This document shows, one piece after another, positions 33,776 to 42,432 of a stretch of DNA of 64,000 nt; the first letter of the stretch is position 1; the number at the start of each line of letters is the position of its first letter. The translations under genes were made by a program, and so were the position numbers. Location: contig CAKSFM010000012.1 in the NCBI GenBank assembly GCA_934454525.1, forward strand, positions 28,513 to 92,512, read 5' to 3'. This stretch comes from an uncultured Clostridia bacterium (GTDB lineage: Bacteria; Bacillota; Clostridia; UMGS1883). A model generated the notes under the pieces. The model had not been told where the DNA came from. It ran no database searches and was given only the letters and a program-made list of their open reading frames with translations.

Positions 33776-35642
33776 TTTTGCATCCTCCCGATGAAAGATA
33801 TATAAGCAAAACTCCTATATCAGCCGGACTCACACCGCTTATTCTGCTTGCGCGCCCCACATTTTCCGGGCGCATATCCTTAAGTTTCTGCCTTGCTTCA
33901 ATTCTGAGTCCGTAAACATCGTCATAATTTATATTCTCCGGAATAATATTTTTTTCATTCTTTTTAAATTTCTCAACCTGTTCACATTGTCTTTTTATAT
34001 ATCCCTCATATTCAACGGATATTTCAGCCTGTTCACTTTCGGATTTTGTAAGCTTCGGGCGATTTTTATCAAAAGCAGCCATATCGGAATAGCTTATTTC
34101 CGGACGCCTTATAAGCTCGGCAAGCTTTATTCCCGTTGATATGGGCGTACTTCCCTTTTCTTCGAGAAATCTGTTCAATTCGTCTGACGGCGGAATATTG
34201 GTTTTCTTTATTCTTTCAATCTCTTTTTCTATATTTGCACGTTTTTCTGCAAACTTATTATATCTCTCCTCTGAAATCAGTCCTATCTCATGCCCTTTGT
34301 CAGTCAGGCGCAAATCCGCATTATCCTGACGGAGCAGAAGCCTGTATTCCGCACGTGAAGTAAGCATTCTATATGGTTCTTTTGTTCCCTTTGTCACAAG
34401 ATCATCAATCAAAACTCCTATATAAGCCTCACTTCTGTCAAGAATTAAAGGACTTTCACCCTTCAGCAATAATGCCGCATTTATTCCGGCAATCAGACCC
34501 TGAGCGGCAGCCTCCTCATAACCGCTCGTTCCGTTAAACTGTCCTGCCCCAAACAACCCCGGTATATCTCTGAATTCCAGCGATGGCTTGAGCTGCGTCG
34601 GATCGCAGCAATCATACTCAATAGCATACGCACTGCGCATAATTTCAACATTTTCAAGACCCTTCATTGTTTTAAGCATGGAAAGCTGAACATCCTCAGG
34701 CAGACTTGTGCTCATTCCCTGCAAATACATTTCATGAGTTGAAAGTCCCATCGGTTCTATAAATACCTGATGCCTTTCCCTGTCGGCAAAGCGCATGACC
34801 TTATCTTCAATAGATGGGCAGTATCGCGGTCCCGTACCCTCTATAAGTCCGTTAAACAGCGGACTTCTGTGAAGATTTTCTCTTATTATACGATGTGTTT
34901 CGTTATTTGTATAAGTAAGATAGCAGCATACTTTATTTTCACCCTGCTCTTCCGTTTCAAAAGAAAACGGAACAATTTCCTTATCCCCATACTGCTTTTC
35001 AAGCACCGAAAAATCAATGCTTCTCTCATGAACGCGCGTTGGAGTTCCTGTTTTAAAGCGCATCATTTTAACTCCGAGCTTTTCAAGCGATTCACTTAAT
35101 CCGGATGACGGAAAAAGACCGTCAGGACCGCCGCTGTATGTTGTTTCTCCTATAATGATTTTTCCCTCAAGATATGTTCCCGTTGAAACTATAACTGCCT
35201 TTGAATAATAAACAGTTCCCGTATGTATAGTAAGCTTAAACAGCTCTCCGTCTTTTTCAACTGATTTTATCTCTGCTTGTCTGATATAAAGATTTTCCTG
35301 TTCTTCAAGCCTTTTTTTCATTTCAATCTGGTATGCGCGCCTGTCTGCCTGCGCCCTCAGTGAATGAACTGCCGGTCCTTTTCTTAAATTAAGCATTCTT
35401 GTCTGAAGCTTAGTTTTATCGGCAACCTTTCCCATCTCTCCGCCGAGCGCGTCCAACTCGCGCACAAGATGTCCTTTTGCCGTTCCTCCGATACTCGGAT
35501 TGCAGGGCATATTAGCAATTGAATCAAGATTAATTGTGAAAACGCCGGTTTTCATTCCAAGACGTGCCGCCGCCAATGCGGCTTCACATCCGGCATGACC
35601 TGCTCCTATAACAGCTATATCAAAATTGTAGCAATCATTCAT
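33768..35642 (-). CDS. mnmG: tRNA uridine-5-carboxymethylaminomethyl modification enzyme MnmG (GidA)
   Basis: A 624-residue FAD protein: Rossmann motif DIAVIGAGHAGCEAALAAAR at the N-terminus, signatures GPRYCPSIEDKVMRF and GLFGAGQFNGTSGYEEAAAQG, and C-terminal helices that contact MnmE. With MnmE it installs the cmnm5 group on wobble U34. It follows mnmE by 22 bases. Length and motifs are normal for the family. Confidence 0.97.
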   Translation of the reverse strand: MNDCYNFDIAVIGAGHAGCEAALAAARLGMKTGVFTINLDSIANMPCNPSIGGTAKGHLVRELDALGGEMGKVADKTKLQTRMLNLRKGPAVHSLRAQADRRAYQIEMKKRLEEQENLYIRQAEIKSVEKDGELFKLTIHTGTVYYSKAVIVSTGTYLEGKIIIGETTYSGGPDGLFPSSGLSESLEKLGVKMMRFKTGTPTRVHERSIDFSVLEKQYGDKEIVPFSFETEEQGENKVCCYLTYTNNETHRIIRENLHRSPLFNGLIEGTGPRYCPSIEDKVMRFADRERHQVFIEPMGLSTHEMYLQGMSTSLPEDVQLSMLKTMKGLENVEIMRSAYAIEYDCCDPTQLKPSLEFRDIPGLFGAGQFNGTSGYEEAAAQGLIAGINAALLLKGESPLILDRSEAYIGVLIDDLVTKGTKEPYRMLTSRAEYRLLLRQDNADLRLTDKGHEIGLISEERYNKFAEKRANIEKEIERIKKTNIPPSDELNRFLEEKGSTPISTGIKLAELIRRPEISYSDMAAFDKNRPKLTKSESEQAEISVEYEGYIKRQCEQVEKFKKNEKNIIPENINYDDVYGLRIEARQKLKDMRPENVGRASRISGVSPADIGVLLIYLSSGGCKNE

Positions 35643-35664
35643 ATAAAAACCTTCTTATTTTACA

Positions 35665-36984
35665 TTATTTTCCAAGACAGAATTTTTCAAATATTTTATT
35701 TACCGTTTCCTGGTTAACGCTTATTCCCTCAGCTTCTCCCAAGTGACCCACAGCCTCCTGAATATCAATTGCCGCAAGATCACTGAAAAATCCGTCCTCT
35801 ATTCCTTTTACAGCTCTTTTCACACTGTCAAGAGCTTTTACAACAGCCTCAAACTGGCGTTCATTTGCAATTAATCCGGATGGTTCCTCATCACCTGCAA
35901 GCGCCGATATTCTTTTTTTCAGTTCATCTATTCCGACTGAATTTTTGGCGCTTATTCCTATATAGTCCGGCCGTTTCTCTTCTTTTATATCAGTTTTATT
36001 CCCGACTTTCAGATATGGAACATTAATTTCCGAAATAATTTTTTCTTCTTCTTCGGTAAGACCTCGCCCTGCTTCCGTCACAAATATACAAATATCCGCA
36101 TTTTTTATATATTCCACAGACATTTCAATACCCATGCTTTCTATATTATCACTGCTCTCTCTTATGCCTGCGGTATCTCCGATTTTAACGGGAATTCCCT
36201 CAATATCTATCCATTCCTCAACCACATCGCGCGTTGTTCCTGCAGTATCGGTAACAATTGCTTTTCTTTTTTCCAAAAGTGCATTTAAAAGCGAGCTTTT
36301 ACCGGTATTCGGTATTCCGCATATTGCACATATTATTCCGTTATTCAGCGCTTCGCCGCGCCGGGCAGTATTTTTAAGTTTTTCAAGCTTTGTTTTTATA
36401 ATTTCAAGCTTTTCCGTCAATTCTCCTCCGGCAAAAGCGTCAATATCATCCTCCGGAAAATCTGTTGAAACCTGAATAGCGGCTAAAAGGTCAAGCAATT
36501 CCTCCCTAACTTCAATTATAGGCTTTGCTATTCCACCCTCAATTCTGTTTACAGCCGCCCAAAGAGCACTGTCTGTTTTAGCATTTATTATATCGTTTAC
36601 GGCTTCTGCCTGAGTCAGGCTCATTTTTCCGTTCATAAATGCTCTTTTTGTAAATTCTCCTCTCCCTGCCGGAGAAGCCCCGTGTTCAATCAGTGCGTCA
36701 ATTATTCTTTCCACGCTTATAATACTGCCGTGACAGCTTATTTCGCACACATTCTCGCCTGTAAAAGATTCCGGTTCTCTGAAAACCGTTACCAGACACT
36801 GATCTATTTCATGACCGTTATTTTCACATATTCCGAAAGTTACCGTATGAGTTGCGGCATTCCTTATATCTTTTTTTGAACGGAAAATTGATGCCGTTAT
36901 ATCAATTGCATCTTTTCCGCTTACTCTAATAACGCTGATTCCGCCCTTACCGCGCGGAGTTGAAACGGCACAAACAGTATCCAT
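35665..36984 (-). CDS. mnmE: tRNA modification GTPase MnmE (TrmE)
   Basis: A 439-residue GTPase: N-terminal folate-binding domain (about 1-115), helical domain, and inserted G domain with GIPNTGKSSLLNALL (P-loop), DTAGTTRD, DTAGIR and NKTD. The essential C-terminal cysteine is in FCLGK. I chose ATG 36984, with GAGGAAAAAG upstream, over the in-frame GTG 36999. It forms the U34-modifying complex with MnmG, encoded next. Confidence 0.96.
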   Translation of the reverse strand: MDTVCAVSTPRGKGGISVIRVSGKDAIDITASIFRSKKDIRNAATHTVTFGICENNGHEIDQCLVTVFREPESFTGENVCEISCHGSIISVERIIDALIEHGASPAGRGEFTKRAFMNGKMSLTQAEAVNDIINAKTDSALWAAVNRIEGGIAKPIIEVREELLDLLAAIQVSTDFPEDDIDAFAGGELTEKLEIIKTKLEKLKNTARRGEALNNGIICAICGIPNTGKSSLLNALLEKRKAIVTDTAGTTRDVVEEWIDIEGIPVKIGDTAGIRESSDNIESMGIEMSVEYIKNADICIFVTEAGRGLTEEEEKIISEINVPYLKVGNKTDIKEEKRPDYIGISAKNSVGIDELKKRISALAGDEEPSGLIANERQFEAVVKALDSVKRAVKGIEDGFFSDLAAIDIQEAVGHLGEAEGISVNQETVNKIFEKFCLGK

Positions 36985-37021
36985 ATGCTTTTTCCTCACT
37001 TTTTTAATGCGGTCTAAAAAG

Positions 37022-37078
37022 TTCAGAACTCAAAAGAGTACCTCTGTGCGTCTTCGGGTTCAGTTTGTTCGTTCTGAA
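37022..37078. repeat. Intergenic inverted repeat related to elements at 8.1 and 58.3 kb
   Basis: TTCAGAAC (37022-37029) and GTTCTGAA (37071-37078) are perfect 8-bp arms. Inside, GTACCTCTGTGCG...TCGGGT...CAGTTTGTT aligns with 58309-58362, which has an extra hairpin in the middle. It lies between jag and mnmE. Confidence 0.5.
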
Positions 37079-37099
37079 TCAATTTTCCGATTTTCTGTC

Positions 37100-37137
37100 A
37101 AACAGGGCTGTAAAAAATATTTTTTACAGCCCTGTTT
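37100..37137 (-). terminator. 18-bp hairpin between jag and mnmE
   Basis: Perfect arms 37100-37117 and 37120-37137 (AAACAGGGCTGTAAAAAA) right after the jag stop at 37139. On the minus strand the T-rich part is within the stem and only a short T-run follows, so strength is uncertain. Confidence 0.75.
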
Positions 37138-37138
37138 T

Positions 37139-37834
37139 TTATTCCGTCTTTAATTCATTTTCTTTTCTGTTATAACGGTATTTTGAAACATAATCGCTGC
37201 CGTATTCTTTTTTCTTTGTTGTAATAACTATGCAGCGGTTCGGATCTTCTCCTGTGGAATAAGTTGTTATGTTATGAAATCCCTGAAGTGCAGAATGAAT
37301 TATTCTTCTCTCATTTGGATTCATCGGCTCAAGTGTCACGCTTTTCCTTGTTTTCATAACAGTTGAGGCAACTCTCTTAGCAAGCTTTTTAAGGGTTTCT
37401 TCTCTCTTTTCCCTATATTTCTCGGTATCAACATTAACTCTTATATAATTCTTTTCTCCCTTATTTACAACAAGAGAAGTAAGATACTGAATTGCATCGA
37501 GCGTGTCACCGCGGCGGCCTATTATTCTTCCGACGCTTTCGCTGTCACCGTTTATTTCAATACTGAGCGTTTCATCTTCATATGTTGAAGTTATCTGACC
37601 ATCTATACCCATTTTTTTGAGAATAGCCTGAATATATTCCTCACCCTTTGCTGTTTCGGATATATTCATCTTAACCCTTACCACAGCGTCCTCTGCACCG
37701 AATCCCAAAAGACCTCTTTTCCCTTCGCGCACTACCTCTATTTCAACATCTTCTCTTTCCGCCCCGAGTTCTTCAAGCGCTGCGGAAACAGCCTCATCAA
37801 TCGTCTTTCCCGATTTTTCAATTATTTTTTCCAC
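37139..37834 (-). CDS. jag: Jag / KhpB RNA-binding protein (SpoIIIJ-associated)
   Basis: A 231-residue protein with a Jag N-terminal domain (KSGKTIDEAVSAALEELG, GKRGLLGFG), a KH-like domain (IGRRGDTLDAIQYLTSLVVN) and a C-terminal R3H domain (MNPNERRIIHSALQGF). It is an RNA-binding protein linked to cell-envelope control. I prefer the GTG at 37834, nine bases from GGAAAGG; the frame extends to a TTG at 37867. The 17-base overlap with the yidC end implies coupling. Confidence 0.92.
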   Translation of the reverse strand: MEKIIEKSGKTIDEAVSAALEELGAEREDVEIEVVREGKRGLLGFGAEDAVVRVKMNISETAKGEEYIQAILKKMGIDGQITSTYEDETLSIEINGDSESVGRIIGRRGDTLDAIQYLTSLVVNKGEKNYIRVNVDTEKYREKREETLKKLAKRVASTVMKTRKSVTLEPMNPNERRIIHSALQGFHNITTYSTGEDPNRCIVITTKKKEYGSDYVSKYRYNRKENELKTE

Positions 37835-38672
37835 TCTTTTTTCCCTTTCCTTTCGTACTTTCGGCAAGCTCTTTTTCGTTTTCTTTCTTAATTACATTAT
37901 TTATAACTGCCTGCTGTATAATCTGAATAAATGTTGACACAAACCAATAAAGCGACATTCCTGCCGGCATTATATAAGTAAACCATGCCGTCATAACCGG
38001 CATAACAGCCATCATTGAATTTGTCATTGAAGCAGCCTGTTCATTTCCGGCAGATGACTGCGCCATCTGTTTTTTCGACATTATTGAGGATATAACCGTT
38101 GCTATAACAGCCAAAACAGGGAAAATCCACAGATAAAGATTCGTTTCATTCCCTTTGAGCATCTGAGTAAGATCAATTCCCATAAAATCAAAATTAATAG
38201 GCTGCTTTCCCATTGCTATAATCTGTTCTTTAACGCCTTTCATTCCGCACAGTGTTACCTGATAAACCGTGCTTGATGCGTCAACAGCTTTTTTTATTTT
38301 TTCTATCTGATCCGCCGTAAGCTGCAAAATATAGCGAAGCGGATTATATACAACCTGAATAAACCCGAATAAAACAAACATCTGCACAATCATCGGCAGG
38401 CATCCGCCCATCGGATTAACTTTATTTTTTGTGTAGAGCTTCTGCATCTCCAGGCTCATTTTTTCTTTATCGTTTTTGTATTTCTTTTGAATTTCCGCAA
38501 TCTGAGGCTGAAGCTGCTGTGTTTTGGCAGTGCTTTTCTGCGACATAACTGTCAGCGGAATTGTTGCAAGTCTTATCAATACAGTTACAATCACAAGCGT
38601 AAGTCCGTAATTCTGAACCAAATGATAAAACGGTCTTATTAAATATGCCAAAGGCTCTGCAAAGATGTACAT
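37818..38672 (-). CDS. yidC: YidC/SpoIIIJ membrane protein insertase
   Basis: A 284-residue Oxa1-family insertase with about five transmembrane segments, beginning with a hydrophobic N-terminus and YGLTLVIVTVLIRLATIPLT, and a charged Lys-rich tail. The conserved hydrophilic-groove arginine is probably in TVLIRLATIPL. No lipoprotein cysteine is apparent in the first residues, unlike B. subtilis SpoIIIJ. It sits in the conserved rpmH-rnpA-yidD-yidC-jag block; the ATG at 38672 has AAGGAG. Confidence 0.95.
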   Translation of the reverse strand: MYIFAEPLAYLIRPFYHLVQNYGLTLVIVTVLIRLATIPLTVMSQKSTAKTQQLQPQIAEIQKKYKNDKEKMSLEMQKLYTKNKVNPMGGCLPMIVQMFVLFGFIQVVYNPLRYILQLTADQIEKIKKAVDASSTVYQVTLCGMKGVKEQIIAMGKQPINFDFMGIDLTQMLKGNETNLYLWIFPVLAVIATVISSIMSKKQMAQSSAGNEQAASMTNSMMAVMPVMTAWFTYIMPAGMSLYWFVSTFIQIIQQAVINNVIKKENEKELAESTKGKGKKSGKNN

Positions 38673-38689
38673 ATTTTTTCTCCTTTTTG

Positions 38690-38944
38690 TTACGGAACAG
38701 GATCATAGCCGCCCTTTGAAAGAGGCGAGCATCTTAATATTCTTTTTACAGACAAATAAAGCCCCTTTACGACACCGTATCTGCTTAATGCCTCAATGGC
38801 ATACTCAGAGCAAGTCGGCATAAAGCGGCAGCAAGGTTTCTTAATCGGCGATATGAACTTTCTGTAAAACTTAATTGCGCTGATGATTATATTTCTCACA
38901 ATTATCATCTCTTTTTTATATGCGGTATATAAAATATCAATCAT
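38690..38944 (-). CDS. yidD: Membrane protein insertion efficiency factor YidD
   Basis: A small basic protein with the family core FYRKFISPIKKPCCRFMPTCSEYAIEA (three conserved cysteines) and GGYDPVP at the end. It assists YidC-dependent insertion at the membrane. The longest reading starts at ATG 38944, overlapping the rnpA stop as ATGA (84 residues). Starts at ATG 38908 or GTG 38899 would give the more usual length of about 70, so the start is uncertain. Confidence 0.93.
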   Translation of the reverse strand: MIDILYTAYKKEMIIVRNIIISAIKFYRKFISPIKKPCCRFMPTCSEYAIEALSRYGVVKGLYLSVKRILRCSPLSKGGYDPVP

Positions 38945-39294
38945 TTTTCCGAAAATCCGCTTTCTTTTAAAGCGGATTTTAAATCTTTCCCTATTCCGTA
39001 ATAATTACTGTATGCCGCGCTGCTCCGCGCGACAACAACTATATCGTATCCTGATTTTATAATTTCGGAAAGGCGGTAATTTTCCCTTATAAGCCGCCTT
39101 ATTCTGTTGCGCACAACCGAATTTCCGACCTTGGGCGAAACGGTGATTCCGAGCCTGTTATAAGAAAATTTATTTTTTCTGAAATACAGCACAATTCTCT
39201 TTTTTACAATTGATTTTCCTCTGTAATAAGCACGTCTGAAATCGCTGTTTTCTTTAATCGAAATAATTTTTTCACCGGAAGCCACAACAACCAC
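38941..39294 (-). CDS. rnpA: Ribonuclease P protein component
   Basis: A 117-residue basic protein: NSDFRRAYYRGKS near the N-terminus and the RNP motif NSVVRNRIRRLIRENYR in the middle. It binds RNase P RNA for tRNA 5' maturation. The longest start is GTG 39294; a GTG at 39285 is better spaced from GGGAG. It follows rpmH with a strong hairpin in between, which may set the rpmH to rnpA ratio. Confidence 0.95.
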   Translation of the reverse strand: MVVVASGEKIISIKENSDFRRAYYRGKSIVKKRIVLYFRKNKFSYNRLGITVSPKVGNSVVRNRIRRLIRENYRLSEIIKSGYDIVVVARSSAAYSNYYGIGKDLKSALKESGFSEK

Positions 39295-39350
39295 ACTCCC
39301 ATCTATGTTAAAGCGCGGCTGAAAATCCGGCTTACACGCCCTTTTTGTTT

Positions 39351-39384
39351 ACGTGTTCTTTCTGCTTAGGCAGAAAGAACACGT
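39351..39384 (-). terminator. Perfect 15-bp hairpin enclosing the rpmH stop codon
   Basis: Arms 39351-39365 and 39370-39384 (ACGTGTTCTTTCTGC) are perfectly complementary. The 4-base loop 39366-39369 contains the rpmH stop codon, so the 5' arm encodes the last five residues of L34. On the minus strand it is followed by AAACAAAAAG, not a T-run, so attenuation, processing or mRNA protection is as likely as termination. Confidence 0.7.
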
Positions 39385-39500
39385 CTGCCTCTCTGACGGC
39401 GTCTCTTGAGCACCTTTCTTCCGTTAGCCGTACTCATTCTCTTTCTGAAACCGTGATCCTTTTTTCTCTTTCTTACATTGGGCTGATAGGTTCTGAGCAT
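39366..39500 (-). CDS. rpmH: 50S ribosomal protein L34
   Basis: A 44-residue, very basic protein starting MLRTYQPNVRKRKKDHGF and ending RGRRVLSA, the classic L34 sequence. It is too short for many ORF callers but unmistakable. The ATG at 39500 has AAGGAGG upstream. It is the first gene of the leftward rpmH-rnpA-yidD-yidC-jag block and has its own strong promoter divergent from dnaA. Confidence 0.98.
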   Translation of the reverse strand: MLRTYQPNVRKRKKDHGFRKRMSTANGRKVLKRRRQRGRRVLSA

Positions 39501-39575
39501 TATTCTGCACCTCCTTTATTTAATTAATCCCTCATTAAGGGATTTTTACTCACAATATCATAACGATACCACATT

Positions 39576-39604
39576 AGTATACATAAAGATAGCTGTTTTG
39601 TCAA
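39576..39604 (-). promoter_or_regulatory. rpmH promoter
   Basis: On the minus strand: -35 TTGACA (39599-39604), 17-bp spacer, -10 TATACT (39576-39581). A small AATCCCT/AGGGATT hairpin (about 39527-39547) lies in the leader. Confidence 0.85.
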
Positions 39605-39815
39605 CCATTATTTTCTCGGTTTTTTCTCCTTTTCTCTTATATTATCAAATTATTTCAAATTTATATTGAATTTTTTTATTTCTTTTGGTATAATATAATT
39701 TGTTTGAGATAAAAAGTTTTACACAGTTTACCCAATCCAGCCGTTGTTTTGCACAGTTTTTTTCCACAGGTATGTTTAAAACTTTTAGTTATTCGATTTA
39801 TAAAGGATGTTTGAT
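39605..39815. other. Chromosomal replication origin (oriC) region upstream of dnaA
   Basis: Transcription diverges here (rpmH leftward, dnaA rightward). The segment has a very AT-rich stretch (about 39610-39700) and three DnaA-box-like sequences of form TTTTnCACA at 39717-39725, 39747-39755 and 39760-39768; the last, TTTTCCACA, differs from TTATCCACA at one position. All flanking genes point outward, as expected at an origin. The exact unwinding site cannot be fixed from sequence alone. Confidence 0.8.
39666..39694 (+). promoter_or_regulatory. dnaA promoter
   Basis: -35 TTGAAT (39666-39671), 17-bp spacer, -10 TATAAT (39689-39694). The DnaA-box-like sites lie in the leader just downstream, consistent with autoregulation. 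Confidence 0.75.
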
Positions 39816-41120
39816 ATGTTGCCGGAATTAAATGAAATGTGGACGCAATGCCTTATTATGCTTGAAAATGAGGTTACTCCCGTAGGTTTTAACACATGGA
39901 TAAAGGATATTAAGCCTGTTAATATAAATAATTCAACGCTGACGCTTTCTGTGGAAAGCACAATTATAAAGAATATGGTCGAAATGCGTTACAGCGAGCT
40001 TATAAAAAATACCGTTGCTGAAGCGACAGGAAAGCTTTACAATATTGAAATTGTCCTGAACGGCGCGTCATTTGCACCGGAAAAAAAGGCTGAAATTCAA
40101 AATACATATCAAAAATACACATTTGATAACTTTGTGGTCGGAAATTCAAACCGTTTTGCACAATCGGCGTCCCTTGCGGTTGCAGAAGCTCCGGCATATG
40201 CATACAATCCTCTTTTTCTGTACGGCGGAGTCGGCTTGGGAAAAACTCATCTTATGCACGCAATCTGCAATTATATTAAGGATAATAATCCGGATGCCAA
40301 AATTGCATTTCTCAGCGCCGAAACATTCACGAATGAGCTTATTAACTCCATCAAGGACAACACTAACCAGGAATTCCGCAATAAATACAGAAATATGGAT
40401 GTCCTTCTTGTTGACGATATTCAGTTTATTGCCGGAAAAACAACTACTGAAGAAGAATTTTTCCACACATTTAATACGCTGCGCGAAGCAAACAAGCAGA
40501 TAGTTTTAACAAGCGACCGCCCTCCGAGGGAAATAAAAACACTTGAGGAAAGACTTCGTTCCAGGTTTGAATGGGGACTTATATGCGATATTCAGCCGCC
40601 TGATTATGAAACACGTATTGCTATTCTCAGAAAAAAAGCACAAAATGAAAATATAATCGTAAATGATGAAATTCTCGAATTCATTGCTCAGAAGATAAAA
40701 TCAAACATCCGTGAACTTGAGGGAGTTTTTAACAGAGTAATGGCTTACCGCGGACTTATTAATAAGGAAATAACGCTTGATGTTGCCATGGAAGCTCTTA
40801 AAGACTACGGTGAAAACACTGTTAAAAAAATCACTCCCGAATATATAATCGAATGCTGCGCCAAATTCTATAAAGTAAAAAAGGAAGATATATATTCCGA
40901 AAAACGCAACAGCGATATTGTATTTGCGCGGCAGGCTTCTATTTATATAATAAAAGAACTCACAAATCTTTCTTTTCCGAAAATCGGCGCGATTTTCGGA
41001 AAAGATCACACAACCGCTATCTACGCCATTAAGAAAATGAAGCAGACAATGGATAAGGATATCAGCATAAAAATAAATATAGAAAGCCTGATGAACGATA
41101 TTAAAGGAGATAATGACTAA
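39816..41120 (+). CDS. dnaA: Chromosomal replication initiator protein DnaA
   Basis: A 434-residue AAA+ protein: N-terminal domain I (about 1-80), short linker, ATPase domain with YGGVGLGKTHLMHAICN (Walker A) and VLLVDDIQFIAGK (Walker B), and C-terminal domain IV with the DnaA signature (IGAIFGKDHTTAIYAIKKM) that binds DnaA boxes. I prefer ATG 39816, eight bases from AAAGGA, over ATG 39807, which overlaps that site. First gene of the rightward replication operon. Confidence 0.98.
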   Translation: MLPELNEMWTQCLIMLENEVTPVGFNTWIKDIKPVNINNSTLTLSVESTIIKNMVEMRYSELIKNTVAEATGKLYNIEIVLNGASFAPEKKAEIQNTYQKYTFDNFVVGNSNRFAQSASLAVAEAPAYAYNPLFLYGGVGLGKTHLMHAICNYIKDNNPDAKIAFLSAETFTNELINSIKDNTNQEFRNKYRNMDVLLVDDIQFIAGKTTTEEEFFHTFNTLREANKQIVLTSDRPPREIKTLEERLRSRFEWGLICDIQPPDYETRIAILRKKAQNENIIVNDEILEFIAQKIKSNIRELEGVFNRVMAYRGLINKEITLDVAMEALKDYGENTVKKITPEYIIECCAKFYKVKKEDIYSEKRNSDIVFARQASIYIIKELTNLSFPKIGAIFGKDHTTAIYAIKKMKQTMDKDISIKINIESLMNDIKGDND

Positions 41121-41163
41121 CAGTTTATTGTTAATTAACAGACAGGAAAAAAATGTATTAATA

Positions 41164-41195
41164 AATTTTCATATAGGGATTAACATATGAAAATT
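41164..41195. repeat. 11-bp perfect inverted repeat in the dnaA-dnaN gap
   Basis: AATTTTCATAT (41164-41174) and ATATGAAAATT (41185-41195) are exact inverse copies around a 10-base loop. No T-run follows. No clear DnaA box is seen in the 196-base gap. Confidence 0.6.
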
Positions 41196-41242
41196 GCCGT
41201 CAGAAGCCGGTATGATGGCGGTTCAGAGCATTTTAAACAGTT

Positions 41243-41270
41243 TTAACATTACTACTGTCACTGAGATAAT
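41243..41270 (+). promoter_or_regulatory. Possible dnaN promoter
   Basis: -35 TTAACA (41243-41248), 16-bp spacer, -10 GATAAT (41265-41270), about 45 bases before the dnaN start. Confidence 0.5.
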
Positions 41271-41316
41271 ATTATTGATTATTATATATAATAATTTTCT
41301 GAAACGGAGAGATATT

Positions 41317-42417
41317 ATGAAATTTTACTGCGATACTCAAAAGCTTTGCGATGCAATAGGCATTGTTTCAAAGGCTGTTGCCGTCAAATCGCCTGTTCCG
41401 CACCTTGAGGGGATTTTGCTTTCCGCAAAAGGGGGCAAGCTCACACTAACAGCAAACAATCTTGAAATATCAATAAAAACATCGGTTTCCGCCAATGTCA
41501 GCGAGGAAGGTAAAATAGTTCTGAACAGTAAAATGCTTTCGGATATTGTAAGAAAGCTTCCTCAGGATGTTTGTGAAATAATATCAAACGATAAAAACAA
41601 TGTTTCCATCAACTGCCTGAACGCCGACTATAAAATAGTCGGATTAAGTGCGGATGAATTTCCTCAGCCGCCGGAAATAGAAGCGGAAAGCAAGATAAAA
41701 ATAAAAAGCTCGGATTTAAAAGAAATAATAGGAAAAACACTTTTCGCAGTTTCGGTTGATAATACAAGGAAAATTTTCACAGGCTCTCTCTTTGAAATAG
41801 AAAACAATGTTTTAAATGTTGTTGCTATTGACGGATACCGCCTTGCTCTTATTCATTATGTTCTTGAAGGGGAAAATAATAATGCAAAATTTATTATTCC
41901 CGGAAAAACGCAGGCTGAACTTGCAAAAATACTCAGCGGAAGCGATGAAAGCGTTATAAGCATCTTTTTCAGCAAAAACTACGCTTTGATAGAGGGTGAG
42001 AACATAGTTTTCACGTCAAGGCTCATAGAGGGTGAATTTTTCGCTTACAAAAACACTATCCCGAAAGAATCAAAGCATATTATAAAGACGGAAACACGCG
42101 CATTTCTGAAAGCTATAGAGCGCGTTGAACCGATTATAGACGAAGTCAGCAAAAACTGTGTCAGAATGACTTTCGGAGGCGGAAAAATACTTATAAAATG
42201 TGAAACCGTGCTCGGAAAAGTTAACGACAGCGTTGAATGTGATTATTACGAGGAAGATATGGAGATTGGCTTTAATTACCGTTATCTTCACGATGCCGTT
42301 TCGCGCTGTGACGGAGATGAACTTGAAATGAGAGTTAATTCTCCGATAAATCCGATGATTCTGCAAAATCCCGAAGATGAAAGCTTTTTATATCTTGTTC
42401 TTCCGGTGAGAATATAA
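41317..42417 (+). CDS. dnaN: DNA polymerase III beta subunit (sliding clamp)
   Basis: A 366-residue clamp protein starting MKFYCDTQKLCDAIGIVSKAV and ending with the typical NPMILQNPEDESFLYLVLPVRI. It has three similar clamp domains of about 120 residues. The ATG at 41317 has GGAGAG upstream; the frame runs back to 41194 but those residues have no family counterpart. It tethers the replicase to DNA. The S4 gene follows after 15 bases. Confidence 0.97.
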   Translation: MKFYCDTQKLCDAIGIVSKAVAVKSPVPHLEGILLSAKGGKLTLTANNLEISIKTSVSANVSEEGKIVLNSKMLSDIVRKLPQDVCEIISNDKNNVSINCLNADYKIVGLSADEFPQPPEIEAESKIKIKSSDLKEIIGKTLFAVSVDNTRKIFTGSLFEIENNVLNVVAIDGYRLALIHYVLEGENNNAKFIIPGKTQAELAKILSGSDESVISIFFSKNYALIEGENIVFTSRLIEGEFFAYKNTIPKESKHIIKTETRAFLKAIERVEPIIDEVSKNCVRMTFGGGKILIKCETVLGKVNDSVECDYYEEDMEIGFNYRYLHDAVSRCDGDELEMRVNSPINPMILQNPEDESFLYLVLPVRI

Positions 42418-42432
42418 AAGGAGAACCGGAGT

